DNA of 41,273 nucleotides from Cudoniella acicularis (taxonomy: Eukaryota > Ascomycota > Leotiomycetes > Helotiales > Helotiaceae): the NCBI GenBank assembly GCA_013054445.1, contig JAAMPI010000368.1, forward strand, positions 1-41,273, in the 5' to 3' direction. Position 1 is the first letter of the stretch, and each line of letters begins with the position of its first letter. Positions 1-9,893 of the stretch are shown piece after piece. The position numbers and the translations under genes are program-made. The notes beneath the pieces are model-generated. The model had not been told where the DNA came from and ran no database searches. It saw nothing but the letters and a program-made list of their open reading frames with translations.

Positions 1-814
1 CGGCGAGGGTATTAAAGAGAGTGAGAACCACCTTCAACCCGCCTTTGACGTCGCGTGCCAGCTCGGTGCCCTTCACTGCGGCAGGGTCAGCGAGGTTAAC
101 GATGACATCGCCGGCTGAGACGTAGTCAACGAGCCTCCAGAGGAACATGTGTGCCAGCAGCTTGGACGAATTGTAGTGCTCTCGGGGGTCAAATGTCTCG
201 GGGTTGTCGAAGGACGGCAGCAGGGGATTTGTGTCCCTGTTTGGGAACTTGGCAGCCAAAGTCAGCGCGGCGCTGACAATTGTTAGGTGCGCAGGCTGGC
301 GGCCTGGTGAACCCTTGGTCTTGAGAATTGGGAGGAGAAGGATAGCAAGCAGGACGGTCGAGAGGTAGTTGACCTGCAGAACCTCCTCATGACCGGTACT
401 CTTGACTTTGTTGAAGGTGAGTCTGCCCACGCCGGCATTAAGAAGGACAATATCGATGCGGGATAACCGGCGCTCGACGCGGCGAGCAAAACCCAATATC
501 GAATCATACGAGCACATGTCTAATTGCCAAACCTCGATGCTAGCTTTGGGATGTGACTTGCGGAGATTTGCGGCAGCCGCTTCTCCCTTCTCCGGAGAAC
601 GTACTGCAAGGATCAGATGTGACAGTTTGAGGCCCAGGAGTTGAACCGCGGCCTCATAGCCAAGCCCGGTATTGCCTCCAGTGATGATGGCTGTCTGACC
701 CGCGAGGTTTGTGTTTGGGGCTGGCCATTGCGGCTTAGCGCGAAATTGATTGTTGATGAAGACGTTGGGGAAGAATGGAGTAGTTGAGGGCTGCAGATCC
801 TTTGAGCCAACCAT
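1..814 (-). CDS. Short-chain dehydrogenase/reductase, 3' end outside the window
   Basis: An NAD(P)-dependent oxidoreductase of the SDR superfamily; the substrate cannot be told. The frame is open from an ATG at 814 to the window edge (271 residues visible, C-terminus missing, no intron needed). The Rossmann cofactor motif TGGNTGLG is at residues 45-52, the structural NAG is at 126-128, a candidate catalytic Ser is S181, and the YxxxK pair is Y214/K218, so the catalytic set is complete. The spacing resembles the retinol-dehydrogenase-like fungal SDRs. It has an N-terminal extension of about 40 residues before the first beta strand, without an obvious signal peptide. It is transcribed away from the regulator at 1468, sharing roughly 650 bp of upstream DNA, which makes co-regulation possible but unproven. 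The family call is firm and the pathway is unknown. Confidence 0.9.
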   Translation of the reverse strand, partial: MVGSKDLQPSTTPFFPNVFINNQFRAKPQWPAPNTNLAGQTAIITGGNTGLGYEAAVQLLGLKLSHLILAVRSPEKGEAAAANLRKSHPKASIEVWQLDMCSYDSILGFARRVERRLSRIDIVLLNAGVGRLTFNKVKSTGHEEVLQVNYLSTVLLAILLLPILKTKGSPGRQPAHLTIVSAALTLAAKFPNRDTNPLLPSFDNPETFDPREHYNSSKLLAHMFLWRLVDYVSAGDVIVNLADPAAVKGTELARDVKGGLKVVLTLFNTLA

Positions 815-1467
815 AGTGACGGGTTCAGAATTAGCTGCTGCGATCTCTATTTCTGAGGGCGGGAATAAAATTGAGATACTGGATTTTTTTTCAATGATTA
901 AGAAAAGAGATCATGCGGGCCTTGTTATATATTTTGAGGTTTGTGGAAGAGGCACTTTGTCTACTTATCCAACAAACCTACACGCATCTAGGGAGATACC
1001 TCTGAGAAGATTGAAGATTGTATTCCGTTTTGGGGTAGCTCCTGAAACGAAGCCACCCCAGTTCCTAGGTAGGCATCCTGAAAAGGTATACAATCTGAAG
1101 CTATGCTTGCAGCTTGCAACGGCATCGAATGTGTCGTCGACTGCGAATTCATATGATTGGACCGGGGTATGCATGCTGCATGTCAGATGCCTTCCAATTC
1201 TCGGCTGATGATTGGGCAGCACGAGGCTAGGCCCAAAGCGGCATACAATCTCAAGTCTCTGGGCTGCTTTTGAGCCGCAGGAAACCTCAACCCCTGGAGC
1301 ACGGAGTACCTAGGTAGGTTTCCCCCACCATTTTTCTAACTGCCGTTTTCAATTGTCCACCATGTTTCCTCCACTCATCAAATGTTCCATCCTGGTCATC
1401 TATTATTTCCTACCTACCTACCGCTCGGACAAGACATTGTATACCATTTCTGGGGCATACCGCAAAC
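815..1467. promoter_or_regulatory. Shared upstream region between divergent SDR and regulator genes
   Basis: This non-coding stretch lies between two divergent start codons. It holds two copies of a CCTAGGTAGG motif (1064-1073 and 1309-1318, the second inside a longer TACCTAGGTAGGT) and a related TACCTACCTACC at 1411-1422, only about 45 bp before the plus-strand ATG. No TATA box or known factor site was assigned. The short open frames here have no recognisable content. Confidence 0.5.
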
Positions 1468-3119
1468 ATGGCTGCTATCAAGTCGTCAGGTGAGCGAGTC
1501 CTCGGGAAGGGTAAGAGTGATGCTGGGATAACAGGGCTGCATTTCGTGGTGTCGAGCAGTGTAGAGAAGCCTAATCCAGAGTTGCGCAAGTTCATCCGGA
1601 GCCATGTCATGATAGGGAAGAACCGTGGGAAGACACTTCCTCCTCGAAAGAGAAAACAGAAAGGATTACAGGACGGGTCATTCTCAAGCCCCGACGCAAT
1701 ATCCGCAAGCCCGCCAAGCCCTGGTGAATTTTCGGCCTCCTCCACAGCCACTACAGCTACTACGGTGTCTCATCCTGTTCTCCCGGTCCAGGTCACGGTT
1801 CCCCGTAAGTTCGGGTCCGATGTGTCCACTATCCGTTTTGCTGCAGCTGTGCAGCCAGGGACGGTCGAGATTGTTCTGCAGTGTGAGTTGTCCTCTTGTC
1901 TGTGTTTGCTATACAAACGGCTCACCCAGCATCAAACTAGTCGCTTCCATCGCCAAACAGATCCTTTTCTCCCTAGAAACATGTATACTCTTCGAGCGGC
2001 GGGCCCAGGACTGGATAGCGCCCCTAGCACTCGACCCAGCCTACCTCCACTCCAGCATTTTCACCTCCCAATACTACTTCGACGCGATACTGCCGGGGAA
2101 ATCCTCGAGCTCGCCTTTGAACCAGCGGATATTACCGCATTATCTGAAGACGCTCGAGCTTCTCCGCGAGAGGTTTGCAAGTGATGATGATGATCAGGCA
2201 AGACTTTCCAACACCACAGTCGCCGCAGTTATGAGCCTCGCTGGCCATGCGTACTTTACGGGTGATTCGAAGTCTGCTAGGCATCATATGGAAGGCCTTC
2301 GCAAAATAATCAACCTGAGAGGGGGGGTGACTACCTTTAGGAATATCGGTCACAATGCAAAGCTTCTGGTTGAAATGCTTAGGTACGACTCACTGCTTGT
2401 AATCAGTTTCTATGAACTCCTAACTTTTATGTCACAGGTGCGATATAGGCATGGCACTGTACAGCGGCTCCAAACCCGTGTTCTTCAACGGTACCTCATC
2501 CCGGGAGCCCTCTCTGCCATACCCAGACCTGACACCACTCCTCAATTTACGAAAGCCTGCCGCGACAAACTCTCAGTATAATCCAGCCATATTCTCTGAC
2601 AAGATAGACGAAGAGGTAGCCCGCGCCTGGAGAATCGTGTCGCAATTTTGCTCCGTGATCAACTTCGCCGTCGATACTGGACAGCGCATCTCGACAGAAA
2701 CCTTCCTAGACACCATGGCCTCAGTCGCGTACCGCCTCCTCAACATGCGCTTTGACGCTGGCTCAAGCGATGAGGCAATCCGCCTTGGCCTGCTAGCCTT
2801 CTCGTGCAGTGTTTTCCTCCAGTGGAGACACCTGGGCATGTCTTATCCTCACTTCACTTCTGTGTTTAGAGGCTGCCTTGCTAGATTGGCATCCCCGCCA
2901 ATTTCCCCGCAACTCCTGGTCTGGCTGCTGATGATTGGGGCTATATCGGTGTTTGATGCTACAGACGAGGGGTGGCTGAAACCTGTGTTGTTGGTCAACA
3001 TGGCCTTGTGTGAGATTGGCTCGTGGAGTAAGATGCAGGAGCTGTTGAAGTCATTTATATGGATTGGGCTAGTTCATGACAAGCCTGGGAAGGTTGTGTT
3101 TGACTCTACAATTGCGTAG
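1468..3119 (+). CDS. Fungal-specific transcription factor (Fungal_trans_2 / 'tachykinin family' type), no zinc cluster
   Basis: A probable nuclear regulator. Exons are 1468-1882, 1941-2382 and 2438-3119 (introns of 58 and 55 nt, the second with a clear CTAAC branch site), giving 512 residues. The N-terminus has the pattern RKFIRSHVMIGKNRGKTLPP followed by a basic RKRKQ stretch, typical of fungal proteins labelled tachykinin family. The central and C-terminal parts show the helical Fungal_trans_2 (PF11951-like) region, including SIAKQILFSLETCILFERRA and, across the second intron, CDIGMALYSGSKPVFF. No Zn2Cys6 cysteine motif is present, so DNA binding may rest on the basic N-terminus or a partner. 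For intron 1 a second splice choice (donor 1881, acceptor 1929) also keeps frame; I chose 1883/1940 because it gives the more familiar VLQFASIAKQ junction. Targets are unknown; the divergent SDR is a candidate. Confidence 0.82.
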
Positions 3120-3485
3120 CTAGATAGTCGTCCGCTTGATCCTCATCCCATTTAAGCGAGATAGAGGAAAGAACACTTCAAAATAATTAAATAACCACTA
3201 GTTAGTACTTCAGCAAGCCTAAGTAGATAGTTCAGTGACTGTTATAAAAGCTGAAATCTCTAAGCATCCTACTTTAGCTCAGTTTGAAGTCATTGAACTT
3301 TTGAGGTGTTTTATACAAAAACATATGATTGACTAACTTTCAGTGCATAGGATAGAAACTCGGGGGTACGATCTTAAAGACATATCTTGTCATTACTAGA
3401 CATAAATAAAACTAACACTTTAATTGTTCGAATAAATGCTTTTTTCAAGGATCTCACAAAGTTCCCACCCTCTCCTCCTCCCCCC
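3120..3485. other. AT-rich spacer after the regulator gene
   Basis: This is visibly AT-rich DNA with no usable open frame, holding the 3' flank of the regulator. It may include more of the decayed gene that continues on the minus strand from 3916, but the reading weakens below about 3485. Confidence 0.4.
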
Positions 3486-3916
3486 TTTCCCCCCTCGCCT
3501 AAGCGCATGTCCAATGGGCCGAGCTTTTCCCTTTTCCTTTATACCTCGTATATAGGAGAGTAAAACTTCTCGCATCAATAGTCCGGTGGCCATCCACCCC
3601 TTCGGACAGTACTTGTGCGTAATATTTTAGGGCGCCAATCAAGTCGCTCAATACAGTATCAATCAACATACCGATATTCGGTCGTTTGAACGCGTAACTT
3701 ATTCGCTTACCCCAGCTGGGTCGCTTCAACTTCCAATTCCTTTCTAAGCCATATATAACCCTTAACGTGCTATTTATTTCCCTTTCTAGGCGCTACGTCT
3801 TCGGCCTACTGGTCCGACCAAGTCACGAAGTAGCCCTCAGCTTCCCGCGCACGCTCAATAAACAACACAGGCTTTATCTCTGCCTTTTCTATTTCTTCCA
3901 CTTGGCCAATCACTTC
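3486..3916 (-). pseudogene. Decayed protein-coding relic with RIP-like nonsense codons
   Basis: One minus-strand frame reads as protein-like sequence for about 140 codons but is broken by at least six stops. Segments include PVLFIERAREAEGYFVTWSD, VKGYIWLRKELEVEATQLG, IERLDWRPKILRTSTVRRGG and CEKFYSPIYEV. The stops are TAG, TAA and TGA at places where CAG, CAA or TGG would fit, as expected from C-to-T and G-to-A change (repeat-induced point mutation). I do not recognise the family; a degraded mobile-element or orphan repeat protein is likely. It lies downstream of, and on the same strand as, the regulator at 4235-7998. Confidence 0.5.
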
Positions 3917-3947
3917 TCAGCTGTTCCTCAATGCCGCGAGCAGTAGT

Positions 3948-3958
3948 GGGGGGGGGGG
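3948..3958 (+). repeat. Run of 11 guanines
   Basis: An uninterrupted G homopolymer just downstream of the minus-strand regulator gene. Its length may be wrong in the assembly. Confidence 0.9.
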
Positions 3959-4234
3959 CTCAAATTTGGTGGCGCCGAGTTTGTTTAGTGATACGGTTGT
4001 GCCGTTGATGAACGGCAGTGTGGGTTTTGTAGAGATTTCGAAATTGGTGGGAGGGAAGCTCGATTGCGGTTGTGGTTGATAGGGTGGATTTGGTGGGTGG
4101 GCAGTGTTGTGCTAATGTCGATTGGTATTCTTGAGACCTGATGCAGTCCTTAAAAGTAGATTTAAGGTAACGTAAGGGACCATATAGAGGTCGAATGTGC
4201 TGAGGTAGAATGCGCTTTTTAATCGCTGGTTTGT

Positions 4235-7200
4235 TCATGGAGCCTTGGGGCCGATGAAAAGCGCGAGGAATTTGGAAACCATGCGTCCCGAGTTGCTTTT
4301 CGCCACCTCTCCAGACCCTTGGTCAAATTCAGAGGACATGCTGAAATCATCGGAAGGAACTGTAGCAGTTAGTACAGATTGAAAAACATATGAGATAACC
4401 ACTAACTCTCGTCCAAGATATCCCTAAAGCTTCTAATCATAGCTTTTGTTGGTTCATCGAACTCGTTGGATGCAAGTTCACTTCGAAAAGGATTCAATCC
4501 ACCCTTCTCGACTTGTGCTGTTCGATATATCGTATGAAATAGATGTGATAATTGTGCAAATGGAAGATTTTCCAAAGCCTGGCAAGTCTTCTGGGGTTCT
4601 CCAACTAGGTGTTCTGGCACAACTAACTGTAAATTCACAGCAGCAATGTAGAGTTCCACCTGATCCTGTACCTGCTCTATTGAAAGGCAAAGTATCAAGA
4701 TCGTGGAGAAGCAAACTGGCCAAGAAGATCGTTGTCTGCCTCTCACCATTCTCTCTAGCTGACGGAGCAGCCTATATAAGAGCCTATGATTTTCCAGATA
4801 CATGAGATGTTTGACCTGCCGATCGAGCATTCGCGAGGAGAATTGAGTCTGGGGTGGATAATGAATTTGTAATCTTTCTGTAATTGTTGATGCAGAAGCC
4901 TCCGATATCATGATTGGCTGGCGCATCATGTTTATAATGAGGTAGAAGAGGAGTGCGTCATGTAGAAGCGGGTGTTTCTATGATATGTGAGTTCATGCTA
5001 TAAGGCCTGAAGCTTCCAAACTTACTATTGGCATTGAGCGATAGAAGCTGTGGATGGTGGCTGCCACTTGGTAGGATCGTGAGGTATGATCATTCGAGAG
5101 CAATTGTGGATATGATGGGCCATTTATAATTTCCCCAAGGTGATTCAAGTAGGTCTTCTCTGCGTCGGACATAAAAGTTTCGAGGAGCCCAATAGGCAGT
5201 GACTCGATGCCCAATGGATTGCCAGTCCTTTGACTTTGATATTTTTCCAGAGCTGTTGCATGAGGAGTAGTGACGAAACGGGTTGCTGGAAGTAATATGC
5301 GAGACTCGCCGATCCAGCTAATCTCGACTTGAAAATTCTCCAACGTGAAATGATCAATATTATCGTGGTTGTAAATTTCCATGAATTCGGTCGTGAAACG
5401 CGAATTAAAGAAGGCTACGAAATCAAGTTAGCATGCTGTGAGGAAAGGGGGCTATGTAGTCATGTACCCGGGAAAAAGAGATCTCTATGAGCGGCGAATA
5501 TTGCTCTACTACAGACTCGATATTCAGGAGTGCCAATTTTATGCCTGCAGCGATTACAGGGTTCATCTGGTGGACCTTCAGAGCACTGTTACGGGTTTAG
5601 AATACGGTACCTGGATACAGAACAGGATTTAGACTCACTGGAACCTTCATAACCCAGCAATTCCAACATGCTCCAATCTTTCTCATCTCTCTGACTTTCT
5701 TCAAGGTCTCCTGGTCCAAAGCTCCTCGCCGTCGACCGTGTTGAGGCGAGGATTGACCACTTTGATCTTGAGTGACGAACGTAAAAGTTGTAGATAGGCT
5801 CTCCTGCGGAGTTGTTGAGTTTGATGCTGAACGCGCATGACTGTGACGAGACTGTGGGTACTCCTGACCATCAGATTCCGCGGCCAGAGTTTCGGGACTA
5901 TCTGGACCTTGCTCCTGCTGATGCAAAGATGTTGCAGGTGAGATGACTTTGAATGAGTGGAAACCGCTTGTTACTCCTGAGTTCGCCTTCGAGGGTGACT
6001 TGACTGCTGAAGGCAAGCGGGAACTAGTGGGCATGTTCCAATTTCCGCCAGTGATAGATGTGCTAGCACTTGCTGAGATGTAGCGCGGCACTGATTCCAA
6101 TCCAAATTTCTGTATGAAGAAGCCATTGTAAGTGCCATTAGATGTCACAAATGAGCCAAGGCCCAGGAGGAAGTCTCTGGTAGATTTGAACCCTCGCTCT
6201 TCCCAGGTGTCCAAGCGAACCATTGTTTTAGTTGCAAGCCACGCTCCATAAATTCCAATTTTCGTCATATCAGACTCGCGTTGTTGCATCACATGCATCA
6301 CATCCGACTTCGACGACCAGCTGAAAATGCTGACTAGGGATTTGTAGGCACTGGTGATGCGGAGAGCACAAGTCTCGTTCCATGGATTGATGTCATCACA
6401 CGTACTTCTGATGGAATAGGCATCTATAAGCAAAGACTTTGCGATATTGAAAGTAAGAAGAGCATAGAAGCACGCCATTTGGGCATGGCCAGTGAGTTTT
6501 GCTCTCCCTGAGCAGATTCTTTCGAAATTATCTAGAAATTCCTCAATTTCGGGTCTGATATCCACTAATATCAAAGAATTTGAAGCAGGTAGCTTGGCTG
6601 GATCGAAAGGCGGTGGTCCCACGAGATCACCACTTGCGATATGGCCACAAAGTCGCTCTAAGAGGTAGATTTCGACGGATTGCCGGAGCAGTCGTCTACT
6701 CTTGCAGAATATATCCCAAGACGCCTATGGTAATTTAGTTATACTGTAGTAGACAATGGGGATCACTGACCTGTGCGTCTTTCGAGAGGCTATTTCCGAG
6801 ACGGAAAAGGGCGAAAGCGTTGTACTCTGTCTCCACAGAATATTTCGTATCCATAGAAGCAGCCTGGAGCAAAGCCCATGGTGCTTCATACTCCTCAGAT
6901 GAAATGTGGCTGGTTGAAAGAAGATCGTTGTCTGTTGAAAATGGGGCAGTGGCCTGTCGGCACAGGTTTTGGCGATCGGAAAGATTTTCCCAGGCCGAAT
7001 CTGCGAGATCGACGAAGTCTTTCCGGGTCTGGATCAAGTTCAAGATACGATTCTTCTTTCCCGGGGAGACTCGAGATTTAGTCAAGGCAAAGTCTATGGT
7101 GAGAAAGGATCCCGAACGACAGCGTAAGACCCTGCTCGAGGATCTTGTAAAATCTAATACACGTGAGAATATAATTATTTTGGGAGGGTGTACATCATAC

Positions 7201-7998
7201 CAGGACAGAAAACTGAGGCAAGTTCGCGCAATTGTCCCCGAAGGCATCCGAGTACCTTCCAGTAATCGCTCTCGTTATCGAAGCTTTGCTGTGGGCAATG
7301 GGCACAAGATTGGAGAGCGTCACACTGAGAGTGTTAGATACGGGTCCTCATATCCGCTGAAGATCACTCACCTTTTTCTTCAGGATTTTGCATCGGAGGC
7401 AGGGTTTGTCCTCTACGGATAATTTGAACCGTTTTGGCATTCGAACATCCACGAGCTGCGGAGGGCTGCTGGACATAGACCGAAGTGCATCCGGAGAAAC
7501 TGAAGGAGTACTTGAACTGATATCACCGGGCCAGGTTCGTTTCGGAGAAGTTGAAGTTGGATTCACGTGACCTTGACGAGAAGGATCAGGGGTAGCGGCG
7601 AAGGCAACGACTCTCTCACCCATGGTAAGATGGAGAGAATTCTGGATATTTTCGGCCTCATTCTGGAGAGAAAAGTCGGAGACGTCTGATGAGATTCGTA
7701 GATAGTCAGTATCCTGGCCTACCAGAATGGGTGAGACAGGCAGCATACCACTTATGGAAACCTCCTTCTGCAACAACTCGATCCTCCGCTGAAGCATCAA
7801 ACACCTCTCAGCTCTTGGGAGTTTATCCACGGCTTCAGCATCTAGTCATAATCAGCAGGAAACTAACAGTAGGAATGAACAAAAGAGAAGCTGACTTCGC
7901 TCCACGAGGCCTTTCAGTTGCTGGACTTTCGCTCTCAAGATCAGTTCGGTCCTCTCCAGCGCCAGGTCACCATGTGTTGGAGAAATGGGAAACTGCAT
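4235..7998 (-). CDS. Large fungal regulator with two zinc-cluster-like motifs
   Basis: Nine exons, read from the minus strand: 7998-7896, 7841-7372, 7324-7201, 7153-6771, 6724-5639, 5585-5468, 5414-5026, 4977-4407 and 4359-4235, with introns of 46-54 nt. All joins keep frame and give 1122 residues. Order of parts: a likely coiled coil (about 13-50); a first cysteine cluster C182-x2-C185-x6-C192-x5-C198-x2-C201-x16-C218; a helical middle region; a Ser/Thr/Gln-rich linker (about 560-690); a second cluster C713-x2-C716-x6-C723-x8-C732-x2-C735-x11-C747 containing CWNCWVMKVPCSEG; then a C-terminal region with helical stretches. Both clusters resemble Zn2Cys6 but have a long last loop. The role is probably nuclear gene regulation; targets are unknown. 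The start is the first ATG in frame after a TGA upstream. A two-gene model is unlikely because exon 5 runs without a break into the second cluster. Confidence 0.8.
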
Positions 7999-8880
7999 CG
8001 TTGCTGACGTTTCCTGAGCAGAACTTGCGGTGGACAGGAAAGCAGGAGAAGGGGAGGGGAGGGACGGGCATATATAGTCATGGCCATGGTCGATGTGGGA
8101 GAAAGAGTCAAGACTCGAAGGCGTTGACGTTGGTTGTCTCCTTGTCGTTCCAGGGCTGATGCGAGTGGATGCCAATGCTGCCGCCAGACTGCCGCCTCCT
8201 CAATTGAGCGACCGAGAATTGCAGTCAGCACAGATATGGCTGTGGCTGGTGTCAATATTGTGGCTGGTCAGACTTTCTACCGAGGACGGGGGTGGAAGGC
8301 GGCAGGCCGACAAATCCGAATCGGGGCTCGGTTGGTTTTTTTGCAAAGTTTCAAAATTGCCGCTAGATCGCTGCCGCCTGTGACCGACATCTTATTCTAA
8401 CGACAGAGATATTTTATCCCTAACTTCACTCCAATTCTCCGTCGTGCTATCACTTTTTCACCGCAACACCCGTGGGCGTTCTGCCTCATGGAGCCAATAA
8501 ACAATCATAGAAGTTGTCACAAGCATTGATATCGGCCTTTATGCTCCCGTCCGATAGCTTCACGCAAGATCATGTCAGGTAGGTTTGGCCGTACGGGGTG
8601 AGTTTGTCGAGGCACGAGGGGGCCGATAGGGTTATACAAGAAGGCCTTTCCCCCGCTGGAAGCTAAATGATTTTGCTTCAGTTCAATTTTCATAGCTCTC
8701 CTATTCCAACCGCAAATCAATTGTTCCTACGTACTCACTGCCTCTTTTGGTTTTCTATTTGCTCTTCCACTGCCATTGCCTCCGACTCAAGTCACCGAGC
8801 ATTCGGCTATCCCTAAGATTGGAGTCGAGCCGCTCTTTTGTGAATTCCTAGTATCTCATTGAGCCTGAATCTCCAATCAC
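7999..8880. promoter_or_regulatory. Upstream region of the double-cluster regulator
   Basis: No gene is supported here. Frames upstream of 7998 on the minus strand continue the look of coding sequence for some codons but contain no ATG before a TGA, so they are taken as 5' leader. The rest holds pyrimidine-rich and AT-rich stretches. Confidence 0.4.
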
Positions 8881-8885
8881 GTGAT
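8876..8885. promoter_or_regulatory. Palindromic E-box ATCACGTGAT
   Basis: A perfect 10-bp palindrome centred on CACGTG with flanking TCACGTGA, the form bound by Cbf1-type bHLH proteins in yeasts. It lies just before the possible relic at 8881. A role here is inference only. Confidence 0.4.
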
Positions 8886-9673
8886 CATCACTACTGATGA
8901 TGGAGTAGATACGACGGGAATCCACAACGATCTCAGCCCTTCCAACCCCCTCTTCCAATCATCAACCTCTCCTAGAACCAGCAACCCAAGCAGTATGCCC
9001 TTAGAATTCGGATCTCAACAGAGCCGTTCCCAGAACCCAATATCATCATGTGCCACCCAGCGAGCTTTTGGAGCCACGACCCCACCCCTTTCTTCCCAAT
9101 TCCTCACAAATGTCGAAAGTGGCCCCTTAAGGATAGAAGCATATCTACAGCGCGACAAGGCCTATGAGCGGAGTGCTTTAGGGATGTCTTCAGAACGAAC
9201 GAGGAGGCTTGTTTGTGAATCAGTGATGAGCCAGGCTCTCCAGACGTTATAGGGCAGTTTTTTCTGCAACGAGGTGTCCTGGGTGTGAACCTAAGTATAT
9301 CGAATGAGTTGAGGAGTGTATTAACAAACTATCTGACCGAAACCACCCCCTTTGGATTTTGATGAATTTTTCGGAATTGGAAGGAGAAAATATCGGAGGA
9401 TTATGAGGATATGAGACGAAGAGGAGCTGTGGCTTAGGGATGTTGGAGAGAAAGGCTGGAGTAGAAGGATTATTGAAAATTTACAAGTTAGTGTCGTTGA
9501 AGAAGGACGAAGAAGGGATGTTTGGTAACCGGGCGAGGATAATCATGGCGTTAGAGAAGGTGAATTGTTTTGGTTCGTCGGGTCATCCTTGGTTTGGGTA
9601 TAAGCAAGAATTTGGAGATAGTTACGGCTCATTTCTGACCACAAATCAAGATCATTCCTATGAACTCTTCTAG
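8881..9673 (+). pseudogene. Possible frame-broken gene relic
   Basis: Protein-like segments occur on the plus strand in successive different frames: an open stretch to a TAG at 9250-9252 ending SVMSQALQTL, then GQFFLQRGVLGVNLSISNEL and onward to about 9350, a short stretch around NWKEKISEDYEDMRRRGAVA, and a last stretch from an ATG at 9440 to 9673 with HPWFGYKQEFGDSYG. The gaps between them are too short for introns, so this looks like a decayed gene or chance frames. No family is recognised and no upstream exon was found. Confidence 0.25.
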
Positions 9674-9893
9674 TAACTTTTCATTTTGTTCAGCAGGAGA
9701 CAGCAAATCGTCAGTGTATAGTGACGTGGGGAAACACGAAAAACAAATCACCGTTTTTAACATAGCAATTCCACTACACTTCTTTGGGAGCTATTCATTA
9801 GAGCTAAGTCTGAGTTTAGTTCTACAACTATCTTGTCGGGACCTTCCGACATAAAGCCATATGCTGTTCATATTATACACACAAGTCCAATAC

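Noticed and set aside
7941..8255. Upstream extension of the double-cluster regulator
   Set aside because: The frame joined to exon 1 has a TGA and no ATG before 7998; the other frame opens only at a TTG.
8093..8400. Two overlapping plus frames upstream of the double-cluster regulator
   Set aside because: There is no recognisable content; they are antisense to the probable 5' leader.
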